The position numbers were made by a program, and so were the translations under genes. DNA of 64,000 nt from Methylobacterium amylolyticum (lineage in GTDB: Bacteria; Pseudomonadota; Alphaproteobacteria; Rhizobiales; Beijerinckiaceae): assembly GCF_030700245.1 (NCBI RefSeq), contig NZ_JAUYZI010000025.1, positions 1 through 64,000 on the forward strand, written 5' to 3'. The notes beneath the pieces are model-generated. The model saw only the letters and a program-made list of their open reading frames with translations, was not told the origin of the DNA and searched no databases. Of this stretch, positions 50,589-59,349 are shown piece by piece. Numbering within the stretch: the first letter of the stretch is position 1; each line of letters begins with the position of its first letter.

Positions 50589-50614
50589 GCGGGCTCAGGG
50601 CCCGCCCCCGCTCA
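50586..50614. terminator. hairpin spanning two convergent stop codons
   Basis: TGAGCGGG (50586-50593) pairs with CCCGCTCA (50607-50614). The left arm begins with the hydrolase TGA and the right arm ends with the complement of the oxidoreductase TGA, the same geometry as the 17825-17846 hairpin. Confidence 0.45.
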
Positions 50615-51913
50615 GGCCGGCTCCTCCGGCTCGGGTCCGCGGGTCGCGTCGAGGCCTGAGCCGGCCCCCGGCGGCGGCCCGACCTTGACGGGGGCGCCCG
50701 TGCGCGCCGCCTCGTAGATCGCCTCCATCAGCACCTGATCCTGGAGACCCTCCTCGCCGGGGGTGCGCGGGCGCAGGTTGTCCTGGATGCAGCGGGAGAA
50801 GTGGTCGATCTCCAGGGCGAACTGGTTCTTCGGCGCCAGCACCTTCTCGTCGCGCGCCGCCGACCTCCCGTCCGGATGGGCGACGAACAGGCGCTGGCCG
50901 CGATAGGCGAAGGCGTTCTGGAGATCGATCGCGCCGCCCTGCGTATGCACGGTCAGGGAGCGCGCCTCGTGCACCCCGTAGCTCGTCATGCACTGGGCGA
51001 TCACCCCGGACGGGAAGCGCAGGGTGAAGCTGACGCTCTCCTCGACCTCGCGGAACTTCGGGTCGTCCGGCGGCGAGAAGATCTGCGCCGTGACCGATTC
51101 CGGCTCCTCGCCCAGCAGCGCCCGGGTCCCGTTGAGGCAGTAGAGGCCGATGTCGGGCAGGGCGCCGCCCCCGGCCAGCGCCTTGCGCAGGCGCCACTGC
51201 TCGGGCAGCCCGGTGGTCTGGCCGTTGAAGGCCTGGATCAGCCGCGGCCGGCCGTAGGCGCCGGAGCGGGCGAGCCGCGTCACCGCGCGGTTGTAGGGCT
51301 CGTACTGGCAGCGGTAGGCGATCATCAGTTTGACGCCGGCCCGGTCGCAGGCGGCGATCATCTCGCGGCACTCCCCCGAGGCCACCGCCATCGGCTTCTC
51401 GCAGAGCACGTGCTTGCCCGCGCCCGCGGCTGCCAGCACGTTGTCCCGGTGCACGGCGTTCGGCGTCACCACGTAGACCGCGCCGACCTCCGGGTTGGCC
51501 TTCAGCGTCTCCCAGTCGCCGTAGCCGTAAACCGCCGCCTCGGGCACGCCGTATTGCCGGGCCGCGAGGCGGGCCTTGTCCGGGCTGCCGGACATCACCG
51601 CCACGAGCCGGGAGCGCTTGGTCTCGCCGAAGGCCGGCAGGATCTCGTCGAGGCTCAGGCGGCCGAGACCGACGACGCAGTAGCCGACCCGCTGCCCCGG
51701 GGGCTGCGGCGCGGGGGTCGGGGCGGGCGGCACGTCCCCCGGCCCCCGCCAGTTCGGGAACGCGACCCGGCCGCCCTGCACCGCGCCGGTGTCGGCGGGC
51801 ACCGTCGGGCCGGGGGGCGCCGCGGCCCGCGCACCGCCGCCGACCGCCGCGGTGGCGAGCGCGCCGCCCGCGGCCAGCAGGTTGCGCCGGGAAAGTTTCG
51901 CGTCGTCCGCCAT
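50612..51913 (-). CDS. Tat-exported Gfo/Idh/MocA oxidoreductase (GFOR-like)
   Basis: A 433-residue NAD(P)-dependent oxidoreductase beginning MADDAKLSRRNLLAAGGALA, a twin-arginine export signal (SRRNLLAAGG). The Rossmann fold is GYCVVGLGRLSLDEILPAF, the EKP motif is HVLCEKPMAVASGECREM, and the C-terminal domain has ALPDIGLYCLNGTRALLG. This resembles periplasmic glucose-fructose oxidoreductase-type enzymes that carry a tightly bound cofactor. Sugar substrate unknown. A Pro-rich segment (APTPAPQPPGQR) links the signal to the domain. Confidence 0.87.
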   Translation of the reverse strand: MADDAKLSRRNLLAAGGALATAAVGGGARAAAPPGPTVPADTGAVQGGRVAFPNWRGPGDVPPAPTPAPQPPGQRVGYCVVGLGRLSLDEILPAFGETKRSRLVAVMSGSPDKARLAARQYGVPEAAVYGYGDWETLKANPEVGAVYVVTPNAVHRDNVLAAAGAGKHVLCEKPMAVASGECREMIAACDRAGVKLMIAYRCQYEPYNRAVTRLARSGAYGRPRLIQAFNGQTTGLPEQWRLRKALAGGGALPDIGLYCLNGTRALLGEEPESVTAQIFSPPDDPKFREVEESVSFTLRFPSGVIAQCMTSYGVHEARSLTVHTQGGAIDLQNAFAYRGQRLFVAHPDGRSAARDEKVLAPKNQFALEIDHFSRCIQDNLRPRTPGEEGLQDQVLMEAIYEAARTGAPVKVGPPPGAGSGLDATRGPEPEEPA

Positions 51914-52004
51914 GAGCCTCCGCCGGTCTCGCCGTGGTCCGAGAACCCCGGGAACGAGGCGCGGATCGGGGCGGTTCCGGGTCGCGGGGCCGCACCCGCC
52001 CGGC

Positions 52005-52772
52005 TCAGGCCGGGGGCGGCGGGTCCGGCGCCTCCACCTCGCCGCGGCGCTGCAACTGGAGGGCCAGGAACCAGCACAGCGACGCCCAGGCCGCCCCGAC
52101 GCACCACCCGGCGAGCACGTCGCTCGGCCAGTGCACGCCGAGATAGACGCGGCTGGCCCCGACGAGCAGCGTCATGCTCACCCCGAGGAACAGCAGCAGC
52201 GCCTTGACGCGGCGGCGGCGCTCCACCCGCGCGGCGAGGGTGGCGAGGGTCAGGTAGGCGATCGCCGACATGGTGGCGTGGCCCGACGGGAAGCTCGCGG
52301 TGAACACCTCCATGCCGTGCGGTACCAGATCGGGCCGCGGGCGGTGGTAGAACACCTTCAGCACGGTCGAGAGCAGTTCGCCGCCGCCCACCGCCGCGAC
52401 CACGAACGCCGCGATCCGCCGCCGTCCGGACAGGGCGAGGTAGCCGGCGACCGCGCAGGTGATGAACAGCACGGTGAAGACGCTGCCGAGCCCGGTGATG
52501 TCGCGCATCGTCTCTTCGAGCCAGGGCGGCCCGATCGGGTCGGCGAGGTCGGCCGGGTTGCGCAGGGCCAGCAGGATCTTCCGGTCGAGGGCGGCGGTCG
52601 AGCCCTCGCCGACCTCGCGGGCCAGCGCGAAGAAGCCGTAGCCCAGGGTGCTGAGCGCCAGCAGGGCGACGAGGGGGCCAACCTCGTTGAGGCGCAGGCG
52701 CAGCCACACCGCCATCGCCCGCCCGAACAGCGGGTTGCCGCGGAGCCGTCCGGGGGGCTGCACCAAGCGCAT
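52005..52772 (-). CDS. PAP2-family membrane phosphatase
   Basis: A 255-residue membrane phosphatase starting MRLVQPPGRLRGNPLFGRAM, its ATG overlapping the stop of the 2H gene (TGATG). The three acid-phosphatase motifs are intact: KVFYHRPRP, SFPSGHATMSA and SRVYLGVHWPSD. Hydrophobic helices such as GPLVALLALSTLGYGFFALA and FTVLFITCAVAGYLALSG surround them. Such enzymes dephosphorylate undecaprenyl pyrophosphate or lipid phosphates at the periplasmic face. Third gene of the radical SAM-2H-PAP2 set. Confidence 0.88.
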   Translation of the reverse strand: MRLVQPPGRLRGNPLFGRAMAVWLRLRLNEVGPLVALLALSTLGYGFFALAREVGEGSTAALDRKILLALRNPADLADPIGPPWLEETMRDITGLGSVFTVLFITCAVAGYLALSGRRRIAAFVVAAVGGGELLSTVLKVFYHRPRPDLVPHGMEVFTASFPSGHATMSAIAYLTLATLAARVERRRRVKALLLFLGVSMTLLVGASRVYLGVHWPSDVLAGWCVGAAWASLCWFLALQLQRRGEVEAPDPPPPA

Positions 52773-53302
52773 CACGCGTTCTCCCCGAAGGCCGCCCGCG
52801 CCACCCGCTCCCACGGGCCGCCGAGGTAGCGCCACAGCAGCACGCCCGGCGCGGTGAAGCGGAACGGCGCGAACGCGCCTTCGAGATCGGCGTGCAGCGC
52901 CCGGGCGGTCTCCGGCGCGACCTTGTTCTGCACCGTCACGTGCGGGCGCCAGCCCTGCCGGTCCTGCGGGGTGAGATGGTCCGAGAAGCTTCGGGCGAGG
53001 CGCGCGCGGAATCCCGTCAGCGCCTCCGAGTCGAGGACGTAGGCGACGCCGCGGCCGGTGAAGCGCAGGCCGGTCACCGCGACCTCCGGCGGGGACAGGG
53101 TGCGCGCGAGCGTCGCCACGGTCTCGATCACCGCCCGCTCCCGATCGCCCGGCAGGTGATGGAACAGGGTGGCGTGGGCCGGGATCCGGTTCAGCGCCTC
53201 GGGGAAGTGCCGGCGGCGCTCGCCGTCGAAGCGCGCGAAGGTCGCCGGATCGAAATCCAGCGTCAGGATCAGGGGGGCGGGGTCCGACATCCGGGGCGAC
53301 AT
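52772..53302 (-). CDS. 2H-family phosphoesterase (2',5' RNA ligase-like)
   Basis: A 176-residue protein from ATG 53302 (MSPRMSDPAPLILTLDFDPA) with two HxT motifs, AHATLFHHL at about residue 42 and RPHVTVQNK at about residue 125, the hallmark of 2H cyclic phosphodiesterases/ligases that process 2',3'- or 2',5'-phosphate bonds. Overlaps the PAP2 gene by one base and follows the radical SAM gene by 14 bases, so the three are almost certainly one transcript. Confidence 0.85.
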   Translation of the reverse strand: MSPRMSDPAPLILTLDFDPATFARFDGERRRHFPEALNRIPAHATLFHHLPGDRERAVIETVATLARTLSPPEVAVTGLRFTGRGVAYVLDSEALTGFRARLARSFSDHLTPQDRQGWRPHVTVQNKVAPETARALHADLEGAFAPFRFTAPGVLLWRYLGGPWERVARAAFGENA

Positions 53303-53316
53303 GGCGTCCGGCCTGC

Positions 53317-54435
53317 TCAGGTCCAGTACAGGACGCGCGCCGCCGGCAGGTCGCGGGCGATGGACGCGGTGAGGTGGGCGCGCATCGCGTCCATCACCGG
53401 CTTGCGCAGCACGAACTTCACCGAGCCGAACTTGGTGAGCTTGCGCGCGCGCACGCCCTCGTCGAGCGGCAGGTCGGAGCCCGGATACCAGCCCTGGAGC
53501 ACCGTCTTCGAGCCCGGCGTGAAGCGGTGGGTGATCAGCTCCGCGGTCAGGTCGAGATCCGGCACGCCGGTGAGCGCATCGGCCGCATCGCGGATCAGGC
53601 CGTCATAGGCCGCCGCCCAATCCGCCATCGGCAGGATCGGCGCGATCGTCAGGCCGACCGGGTAGCCGGCCAGCGCCGCCGCCCGCAACGCCCCGAGCCG
53701 CGCGTCGAGCCCGTCGGTGCCGCCCTCGTAGCGGGCGGCGGGGCGGGCGTTGACCGAGAACCGGATGCGGGTGCGTCGGTTGTGGGCGAGGCCGAGCAGG
53801 GGCTCGATGGCGGCGAACTTGGTGGTGAAGCGCAGTTGCACCGGCGCCTCCCAGGCGCCGAAATGCCGGATCGCCGCCGAGAGCGACCCGGTGAGGTGCT
53901 CGATGCCCAGCGGGTCGGTGTAGCAGGAGGCCTCGAAGGTGGTGCCCTCGTGCGCGCGGGCGTCGGAGCCCGAGGTCACGGCGCCGCGGCCGAGATAGCC
54001 GGCGAGGTTGCCGAGGATCGCGTCGAGGTTGGCGTAGGCGCGGGTCACCGGCGGTCCCGACAGCGAGCCCGCGAGGTAGCAGTACTGGCAATGGGCCGGG
54101 CATCCCTCGGCGAGGTCGAAGCGCCAGTCGGCCGAGGGCGGGATCGGCTGGAGCCGCAGCTTGGTCGGCGGCGCCACGGTCAGTGCCAGGGTCGCCTTGG
54201 CCTCGGCGTAGGCCCGGCGCGGGTCGGGGCCGCCGAGGCCCGCGAGCCGGTTCGCGCGCAGGCGCTCGACGGGGATCCCCAGCGCCTCCGCCCGGGCCAG
54301 CATCGCCCGCCCGTGCGCGTGCTCCAGCGCGGCGGGCGTGGCCAGGACGCGGCGCGGGCGCCACAGCCGGACGGACCGGCGTGGACCCTGTGCGGGTGCA
54401 CAATCTTTGGGGGCGAGTTCGGGCGCACCTTGCAT
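53317..54435 (-). CDS. spore-photoproduct-lyase-like radical SAM protein
   Basis: A 372-residue radical SAM protein of the SPL-like family. The cluster-binding motif is CPAHCQYCYLAGSLSGPP (CxxxCxxC) at about residue 112, followed by FEASCYTDPLGIEHLTGSLS, VQLRFTTKFAAIEPLLGLAH, RIRFSVNARPAARYEGGTD and an ending ITHRFTPGSKTVLQGWYPGSD. True SPL repairs spore photoproducts; non-spore-formers carry relatives of unknown substrate. The start may be an inner ATG; the N-terminal 25 residues look poorly conserved. Divergent from the AlgX-like gene. Confidence 0.85.
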   Translation of the reverse strand: MQGAPELAPKDCAPAQGPRRSVRLWRPRRVLATPAALEHAHGRAMLARAEALGIPVERLRANRLAGLGGPDPRRAYAEAKATLALTVAPPTKLRLQPIPPSADWRFDLAEGCPAHCQYCYLAGSLSGPPVTRAYANLDAILGNLAGYLGRGAVTSGSDARAHEGTTFEASCYTDPLGIEHLTGSLSAAIRHFGAWEAPVQLRFTTKFAAIEPLLGLAHNRRTRIRFSVNARPAARYEGGTDGLDARLGALRAAALAGYPVGLTIAPILPMADWAAAYDGLIRDAADALTGVPDLDLTAELITHRFTPGSKTVLQGWYPGSDLPLDEGVRARKLTKFGSVKFVLRKPVMDAMRAHLTASIARDLPAARVLYWT

Positions 54436-54507
54436 GCCTCGGGAACGCGGAGCGACCCGCCCGGCTCCGCCCTATGCGGCTTGGCCGGAGGCGGCTAATG
54501 GTCCGCC

Positions 54508-55494
54508 ATGGTCGGCAGGCGCACAGGCGGGGCATTCGACGGCGACGGCGTGCATGTCGGGCGGGACGGCTGGCTCTTCCTCACCGGCGGCACGAACCGC
54601 GTCCTGGATCGCTACCGGAGCGGCCTGCGCCAGTGGCGGCTGCTGCGCGGCTGGGCGCGTCTGATCGCGCAGCGCGCCGCCCGGGCCGACCGGCTCGGCA
54701 TCCGCTGCCTGCACGTGGTCGTCCCGGAGAAGCTCTCGGTCTACGACAACATGACCGACGGCCTGCGCTACGACCCGCGCAACGCCTCGACCCGGCAACT
54801 CGCCCGGCGGCTCGCGCGCAACCCGGCCTATCTCGACCTGCTGGCCCCGCTGCGCGCCGGCCGCGACGGGCCGGTGCCGCTCTACCTGCGCACCGACACG
54901 CACTGGACCGTGGAGGGCTGCCTGCTGGCCTACCGCGCCATCATGCGGGCGCTGGGCGCGCTGCCGCCGGCCGACATCGCCGCGCGGCCGCGCAACCGCA
55001 CCAAGCAGGTGATGGACCTCGGCGACAAGCTGCCGGACCGGCCCCGCGAGGCGGTGGAGCGGATCACCCTGCTGCGCGACGCGAGCCGGGTCGAGGTCGG
55101 CCCGCTCCAGGCGCGCTACGAGGCCGAGGGGCGCGACCGCCAGCTCCACGTCGGCGCGCACGTGGTCTACCGCAACGCCGGGGACGGGGCCGATCCGCGC
55201 CGCCTCGTCCTGTTCGGCGATTCCTGCGCCCATTTCGACCCGTTCATGCTCACCGGGCTGCTCGCCGAGAGCTTCCGCGAAGTGCACTTCGTCTGGTCGT
55301 CCGCCCTCGATTGGGCCTATATCGAGCGCGTCCGCCCCGACATTCTCCTGTTCGAGATCGCCGAGCGCTTCCTCGCGCGCCTCCCCGCCGACGATTACGA
55401 CGTGGCGGTTGCCGGGCGGCGCGGCACGGCGGGGCGGCTTGGAGCGGACGGCGCGGCTCCGCCCTCGCCGGACGAGGCCGCGCCCGGGTTTTGA
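54508..55494 (+). CDS. AlgX/AlgJ-like SGNH-type O-acetyltransferase
   Basis: A 328-residue protein with features of the alginate O-acetylation AlgX/AlgJ (ALGX/DHHW) family: DGDGVHVGRDGWLFLTGGTN at the start, the Asp-His pair in RTDTHWTVEGCLLAYR, the nucleophile Ser in LVLFGDSCAHFDPFMLTG and WSSALDWAYIERVRPDILLF after it. No signal peptide is visible, unlike AlgX. No other exopolysaccharide-acetylation gene is adjacent. The last 30 residues are low complexity. Substrate polysaccharide unknown. Confidence 0.78.
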   Translation: MVGRRTGGAFDGDGVHVGRDGWLFLTGGTNRVLDRYRSGLRQWRLLRGWARLIAQRAARADRLGIRCLHVVVPEKLSVYDNMTDGLRYDPRNASTRQLARRLARNPAYLDLLAPLRAGRDGPVPLYLRTDTHWTVEGCLLAYRAIMRALGALPPADIAARPRNRTKQVMDLGDKLPDRPREAVERITLLRDASRVEVGPLQARYEAEGRDRQLHVGAHVVYRNAGDGADPRRLVLFGDSCAHFDPFMLTGLLAESFREVHFVWSSALDWAYIERVRPDILLFEIAERFLARLPADDYDVAVAGRRGTAGRLGADGAAPPSPDEAAPGF

Positions 55495-55512
55495 GGCCGG
55501 CGCCCGCGCGCC

Positions 55513-55761
55513 CTACTCGCGAGCCCCGTCCTGGACGGACTTGGCCGCGGCGACGGCGCGCACGAAGGCCAGAACCTCGCGGCGTTCCGCCTCCGCCAGC
55601 CCGGACCAGTGCCGCAGCAGCTCCGTGGCGCCGGCGAGGTCGGCCGGCGCGTCCGCGTCGAGGAAGGCGTGCCGGGGCTGACTCAGGACTTCGGCGATGC
55701 GTGCCAGGGTGCTGGCGGCGCGGCGTCGATCACCGTCGTCGCGGGGGAAATCGTCCGGCAC
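55513..55761 (-). CDS. small hypothetical helical protein
   Basis: An 82-residue protein from GTG 55761 with GGGGAGG 7 bases ahead. It reads MPDDFPRDDGDRRRAASTLA and then amphipathic helices (ATELLRHWSGLAEAERREVL, AFVRAVAAAKSVQ). No family known. Convergent with the AlgX-like gene. Confidence 0.6.
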   Translation of the reverse strand: MPDDFPRDDGDRRRAASTLARIAEVLSQPRHAFLDADAPADLAGATELLRHWSGLAEAERREVLAFVRAVAAAKSVQDGARE

Positions 55762-56233
55762 GCGCGCCTCCCCGGGCGACCCGGCCTCGCGGTCGTCCGA
55801 AGCTCGCCGATACGGAGCCCGGATTGATCTGGTCGCCTACATAGGTTGTGGTTCGGTGGACCGATGGCGCAGACGGAAAGTCGAGTGGCGTCGGTGGCAT
55901 CCGGTGGATCCTTCTCAGGACTTCACGGCAAGATGATCGTCTCAGAAATATTCGATACACGCGCGAGATATTACATCTGTATTTCCGAAATTATTGCCAA
56001 TTGTAACTTGCTCGCCCTGTAAGACGTCCTGCGAATGCTGTTGTTTGTCCTCGTGAAACAGGGTCTGGGCCGGGCGAAGAACGGAGGACGGTCCGGCAGC
56101 CCCCTCGACTGAGGGCCGTGCACCGCCGCCGGGACCGCGCCGGGCGGACCGATGCGGCCGGTCCGCCCCGCGAGGGGTGTCGCCCTTATGCCCCCCGCAG
56201 GTCTCGTGCCCCCCGGAGGTCCCGTGCCCGTCG
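55762..56233. other. 472-base intergenic region
   Basis: No gene supported. Bases about 55930-56080 are clearly less GC-rich than the rest of the window, then composition returns to high GC with only noise frames. It may hold promoters for the small gene at 55761. Confidence 0.5.
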
Positions 56234-57610
56234 TCAGCCCGGCCCCGCGCTCCAGGCCGGCGCGTCGGATCCGAGCCGCCGCGCCGGGCGGTCCCAGCGC
56301 ATCGCCGCACCCGCGACCGAGAGGGGCGGCCGGAGCCGCCGCGCCGGCCCCCAGGCGGTCGCCTCGACGGCCTGTGCGAGGTCGGCAGCAGTCTCCGGGG
56401 CCGGCGGCTCTGCGGCCGCCGCGGGCCCCGCCGCAGCCAGCAGCGCGGCCGTGCGGGCCAGCGACAGGCGCGCGTCCCCGCTGGTCCTGCGTGCCAGCAG
56501 GCGTAGGGCGGCGGCGGCCGCGATGTAGCCCGTGGCGTGGTCGAGCGCCTGGACCGGCAGCGGCACCGGCCGAACGGCCTCGCGCCACGCCTGTCCCGCG
56601 GCGGCGATCCCCGTGCTCATCTGCACGAGGCTGTCGAAGCCGCGCCGCCGGGCCCAGGGGCCGGTCCAGCCGTAGGCGTCGAGGCCGACATCGATCAGTC
56701 CCGGTGCGATCCGGCGGCGCTCCGCCGCGCCGTAGCCGAGCCCCTCCAGGGCGCCGGGCCGGTAGCCGTGCAGCAGCACGTCGGCTCCGGCGAGCAGCCG
56801 CTCGAAGGTCGCGCGGTCTTCAGGAGTTCGCAGGTCGAGACGGGCGCAGGCCTTGCCGACCGTCACCTCGGGCGCGAGCGCCGGCTCGTCCCAGTCCGGC
56901 GGGTCGATCCGCAGCACGTCCGCGCCGTAGCCGGCGAGGAAGCGGCTCGCCACCGGGCCCGCGAGCACGCGGGTGAGGTCCAGGACGCGCAACCCGGCGA
57001 GTGGCCTGCCGGGACACGATTCCCGAGGAACGGGCCCGCGGCTGGGCTCGGCGTCGAAGGTGACCAGCGGCTCGGCCGCCACCGCCCGGCCCTGCGGGTG
57101 CGCCGCCCAGGCCGGACCGTCGCGCATCTCGGCCGCGGCGCCGCCCTCGGCGAGGATCGCCCCCTCCAGCGCGCCGGTCTCCCAGCCCGCGACCGCCCGC
57201 GCCATGCCGTCCCGGTCCACCTGCGGTCCGAGCACCCGCTCGGCCGCCGCGCGGTGACGCGGCGCGTTGGTGTGGAGGCGGATCCAGCCGTCGCGGGCGC
57301 GGTAATCGCCGGCCACCGGATCCCAGGGGGGCGGGACGCTCCAGCCCTCGGGCCGCACCGAGGTGGCGAACCAGAACGACGCGAGCCGCCGGTCGACCTG
57401 CACAGTCGCCTCCGCGCCCGCGACCGCCTCCACGCCCGCGACCTCGGCGAGCGCCAGCCCCGCCGCCGCGATCGAGCCCGCGGCGAGATCGGTGACGGCG
57501 AAGGCGGACGACAGGGCGCCGTCGCCGGAGATGCCCAGCCGGTCGAGGGCGCCGGGTGGCCCGTCGAGCGCCGCCCAGATCTCGGCGGCGACGCGTGCGG
57601 CCTGCTGCAT
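56234..57610 (-). CDS. CaiB/BaiF (class III) CoA-transferase
   Basis: A 458-residue enzyme from ATG 57610 (MQQAARVAAEIWAALDGPPG). The conserved core LRVLDLTRVLAGPVASRFLA, GYGADVLRIDPPDWDEP and FERLLAGADVLLHGYRPGAL is the class III CoA-transferase signature and lies in the middle, so the N-terminal 210 residues form a family-typical lead domain. The catalytic Asp is likely in VLDLTRVLAGP or the following helices. Acyl substrates unknown. Divergent from the ABC ATPase gene. Confidence 0.85.
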   Translation of the reverse strand: MQQAARVAAEIWAALDGPPGALDRLGISGDGALSSAFAVTDLAAGSIAAAGLALAEVAGVEAVAGAEATVQVDRRLASFWFATSVRPEGWSVPPPWDPVAGDYRARDGWIRLHTNAPRHRAAAERVLGPQVDRDGMARAVAGWETGALEGAILAEGGAAAEMRDGPAWAAHPQGRAVAAEPLVTFDAEPSRGPVPRESCPGRPLAGLRVLDLTRVLAGPVASRFLAGYGADVLRIDPPDWDEPALAPEVTVGKACARLDLRTPEDRATFERLLAGADVLLHGYRPGALEGLGYGAAERRRIAPGLIDVGLDAYGWTGPWARRRGFDSLVQMSTGIAAAGQAWREAVRPVPLPVQALDHATGYIAAAAALRLLARRTSGDARLSLARTAALLAAAGPAAAAEPPAPETAADLAQAVEATAWGPARRLRPPLSVAGAAMRWDRPARRLGSDAPAWSAGPG

Positions 57611-57696
57611 GGCCCTCCCCGGCTCCTGCCTGCACCGGAAGCCTTATCTCGGGCGGTATACTAGGGTCCGCCCGCGGGCGCGCTATAAGAGCGCCC

Positions 57697-59346
57697 ATGA
57701 CACGCGCCACGCCCGCGGCCGAAACCCCGCCGCTCCTGTCCGTCGAGGACCTGTCCGTCGTCTTCCGCGGGCGGGAGAGCGAGACGGTCGCCGTCGACCG
57801 GATCGGCTTCACCATCGCCCGGGGCGAGACCCTCGCCCTGGTCGGCGAATCCGGCTCCGGCAAGTCGGTCACGGCGCTGGCGATCCTGCGGCTGCTCGAC
57901 GGGGCGGCGGTGCAGTCCGGACGCATCGTTTTCGCGGGGCGCGACCTCGCCGCCCTGCCTGAGCGGGAGATGCGCGCGGTCCGCGGCGCCGACATCACCA
58001 TGGTGTTCCAGGAGCCGATGACCTCGCTCAATCCGCTGCACACCATCGCGCGGCAGATCGGCGAGGTTCTCCAGCTCCACCGCGGCCTGTCGGGCAAGGC
58101 CGCGCGCCGACGGATCCTCGAACTCCTCGACCTCGTCGGCCTGCGCGACGCCGAGCGGCGGATGGGCGCCTACCCGCACGAATTGTCCGGCGGCCAGCGG
58201 CAGCGGGTGATGATCGCCATGGCGCTCGCCTGCGAGCCCGACCTGCTGGTGGCCGACGAGCCGACCACCGCCCTCGACGTGACCGTCCAGGCGCAGATCC
58301 TGGCGCTGCTCGCCGACCTCCAGAAGCGGCTCGGCATGGCGATGCTGTTCATCACCCACGACCTCGGCATCGTCGAGCGGATCGCCGACCGGGTCTGCGT
58401 GATGCTCAAGGGCCGCATCGTCGAGGCCGGGCCGACCGCGCAGGTCTTCCGCGACCCACAGCACGACTACACCCGGCGGCTGATCGCCTCCGAGCCGAGA
58501 GGACGGGCGAACCCGCTGCCGCCCGACGCCGCGCCGCTGGTCGAGGCCGGACCGCTCAAGGTGTGGTTCCCCTTGAAATCCGGGCTGTTCCGGCGCGTGA
58601 CCGGCCACGTCAAGGCGGTCGACGGCGTCTCCGTGCGGGTGCGGGCGGGCGAGACGGTGGGCGTGGTCGGCGAATCGGGCTCCGGCAAGACCACGCTCGG
58701 GCTGGCGCTGCTGCGGCTCACGGGGTCGGAGGGCCCGATCGTCTTCCTCGGGCGCGACATCGAGCGCTTCGGCGCCGCGCAGATGCGGCCCCTGCGGCGC
58801 GACATGCAGGTGGTCTTCCAGGACCCCTACGGCTCGCTCTCGCCGCGGATGTCGGTCGCCGACATCGTCGCCGAGGGTCTGGTGGTGCAGGGCGCGGTGA
58901 AGGGCCGGGCCGAGCGGCGGGCGGTGGTCGCCAAGGCGCTCGCCGATGTCGGCCTCGACCCGGCGGCGATGGACCGCTACCCGCACGAGTTCTCCGGCGG
59001 CCAGCGGCAGCGCATCGCCATCGCCCGGGCGATGGTGCTCAACCCGAAATTCGTCGTCCTCGACGAGCCGACCTCGGCGCTGGACCGCTCGGTGCAGGCG
59101 CAGATCGTCACCCTGCTGCGCGACTTCCAGCGCGAGCGCGGCCTCGCCTACCTGTTCATCAGCCACGACCTGAAGGTGGTCCGCGCGCTCGCCAACTACG
59201 TGCTCGTCATGCAGAACGGCCGGGTGGTCGAGGAGGGGCCGGCCGAAACGATCTTCGCGAACCCCCGCACCGACTACACCCGCACCCTGTTCAAGGCGGC
59301 CTTCGCCCTCGACAGCGACGCGCCGGCCGAGCTGGAGCCGGCCTGA
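57697..59346 (+). CDS. yejF: YejF-type ABC transporter, two fused ATP-binding domains
   Basis: A 549-residue ATPase with two ABC domains. Domain 1 (to about 285): Walker A VGESGSGKSVTALAILR, signature LSGGQRQRV, Walker B LLVADEPTTALD. Domain 2 (from about 290): VGESGSGKTTLGLALL, FSGGQRQRIAIARA, FVVLDEPTSALDRS. This is the fused arrangement of YejF, which drives microcin C/oligopeptide import with YejABE; those partners are not in the window, so this may be an orphan or serve a remote permease. ATG 57697 is chosen for MTRATPAAETPPLLSVEDLS. Confidence 0.88.
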   Translation: MTRATPAAETPPLLSVEDLSVVFRGRESETVAVDRIGFTIARGETLALVGESGSGKSVTALAILRLLDGAAVQSGRIVFAGRDLAALPEREMRAVRGADITMVFQEPMTSLNPLHTIARQIGEVLQLHRGLSGKAARRRILELLDLVGLRDAERRMGAYPHELSGGQRQRVMIAMALACEPDLLVADEPTTALDVTVQAQILALLADLQKRLGMAMLFITHDLGIVERIADRVCVMLKGRIVEAGPTAQVFRDPQHDYTRRLIASEPRGRANPLPPDAAPLVEAGPLKVWFPLKSGLFRRVTGHVKAVDGVSVRVRAGETVGVVGESGSGKTTLGLALLRLTGSEGPIVFLGRDIERFGAAQMRPLRRDMQVVFQDPYGSLSPRMSVADIVAEGLVVQGAVKGRAERRAVVAKALADVGLDPAAMDRYPHEFSGGQRQRIAIARAMVLNPKFVVLDEPTSALDRSVQAQIVTLLRDFQRERGLAYLFISHDLKVVRALANYVLVMQNGRVVEEGPAETIFANPRTDYTRTLFKAAFALDSDAPAELEPA

Positions 59347-59349
59347 GCC

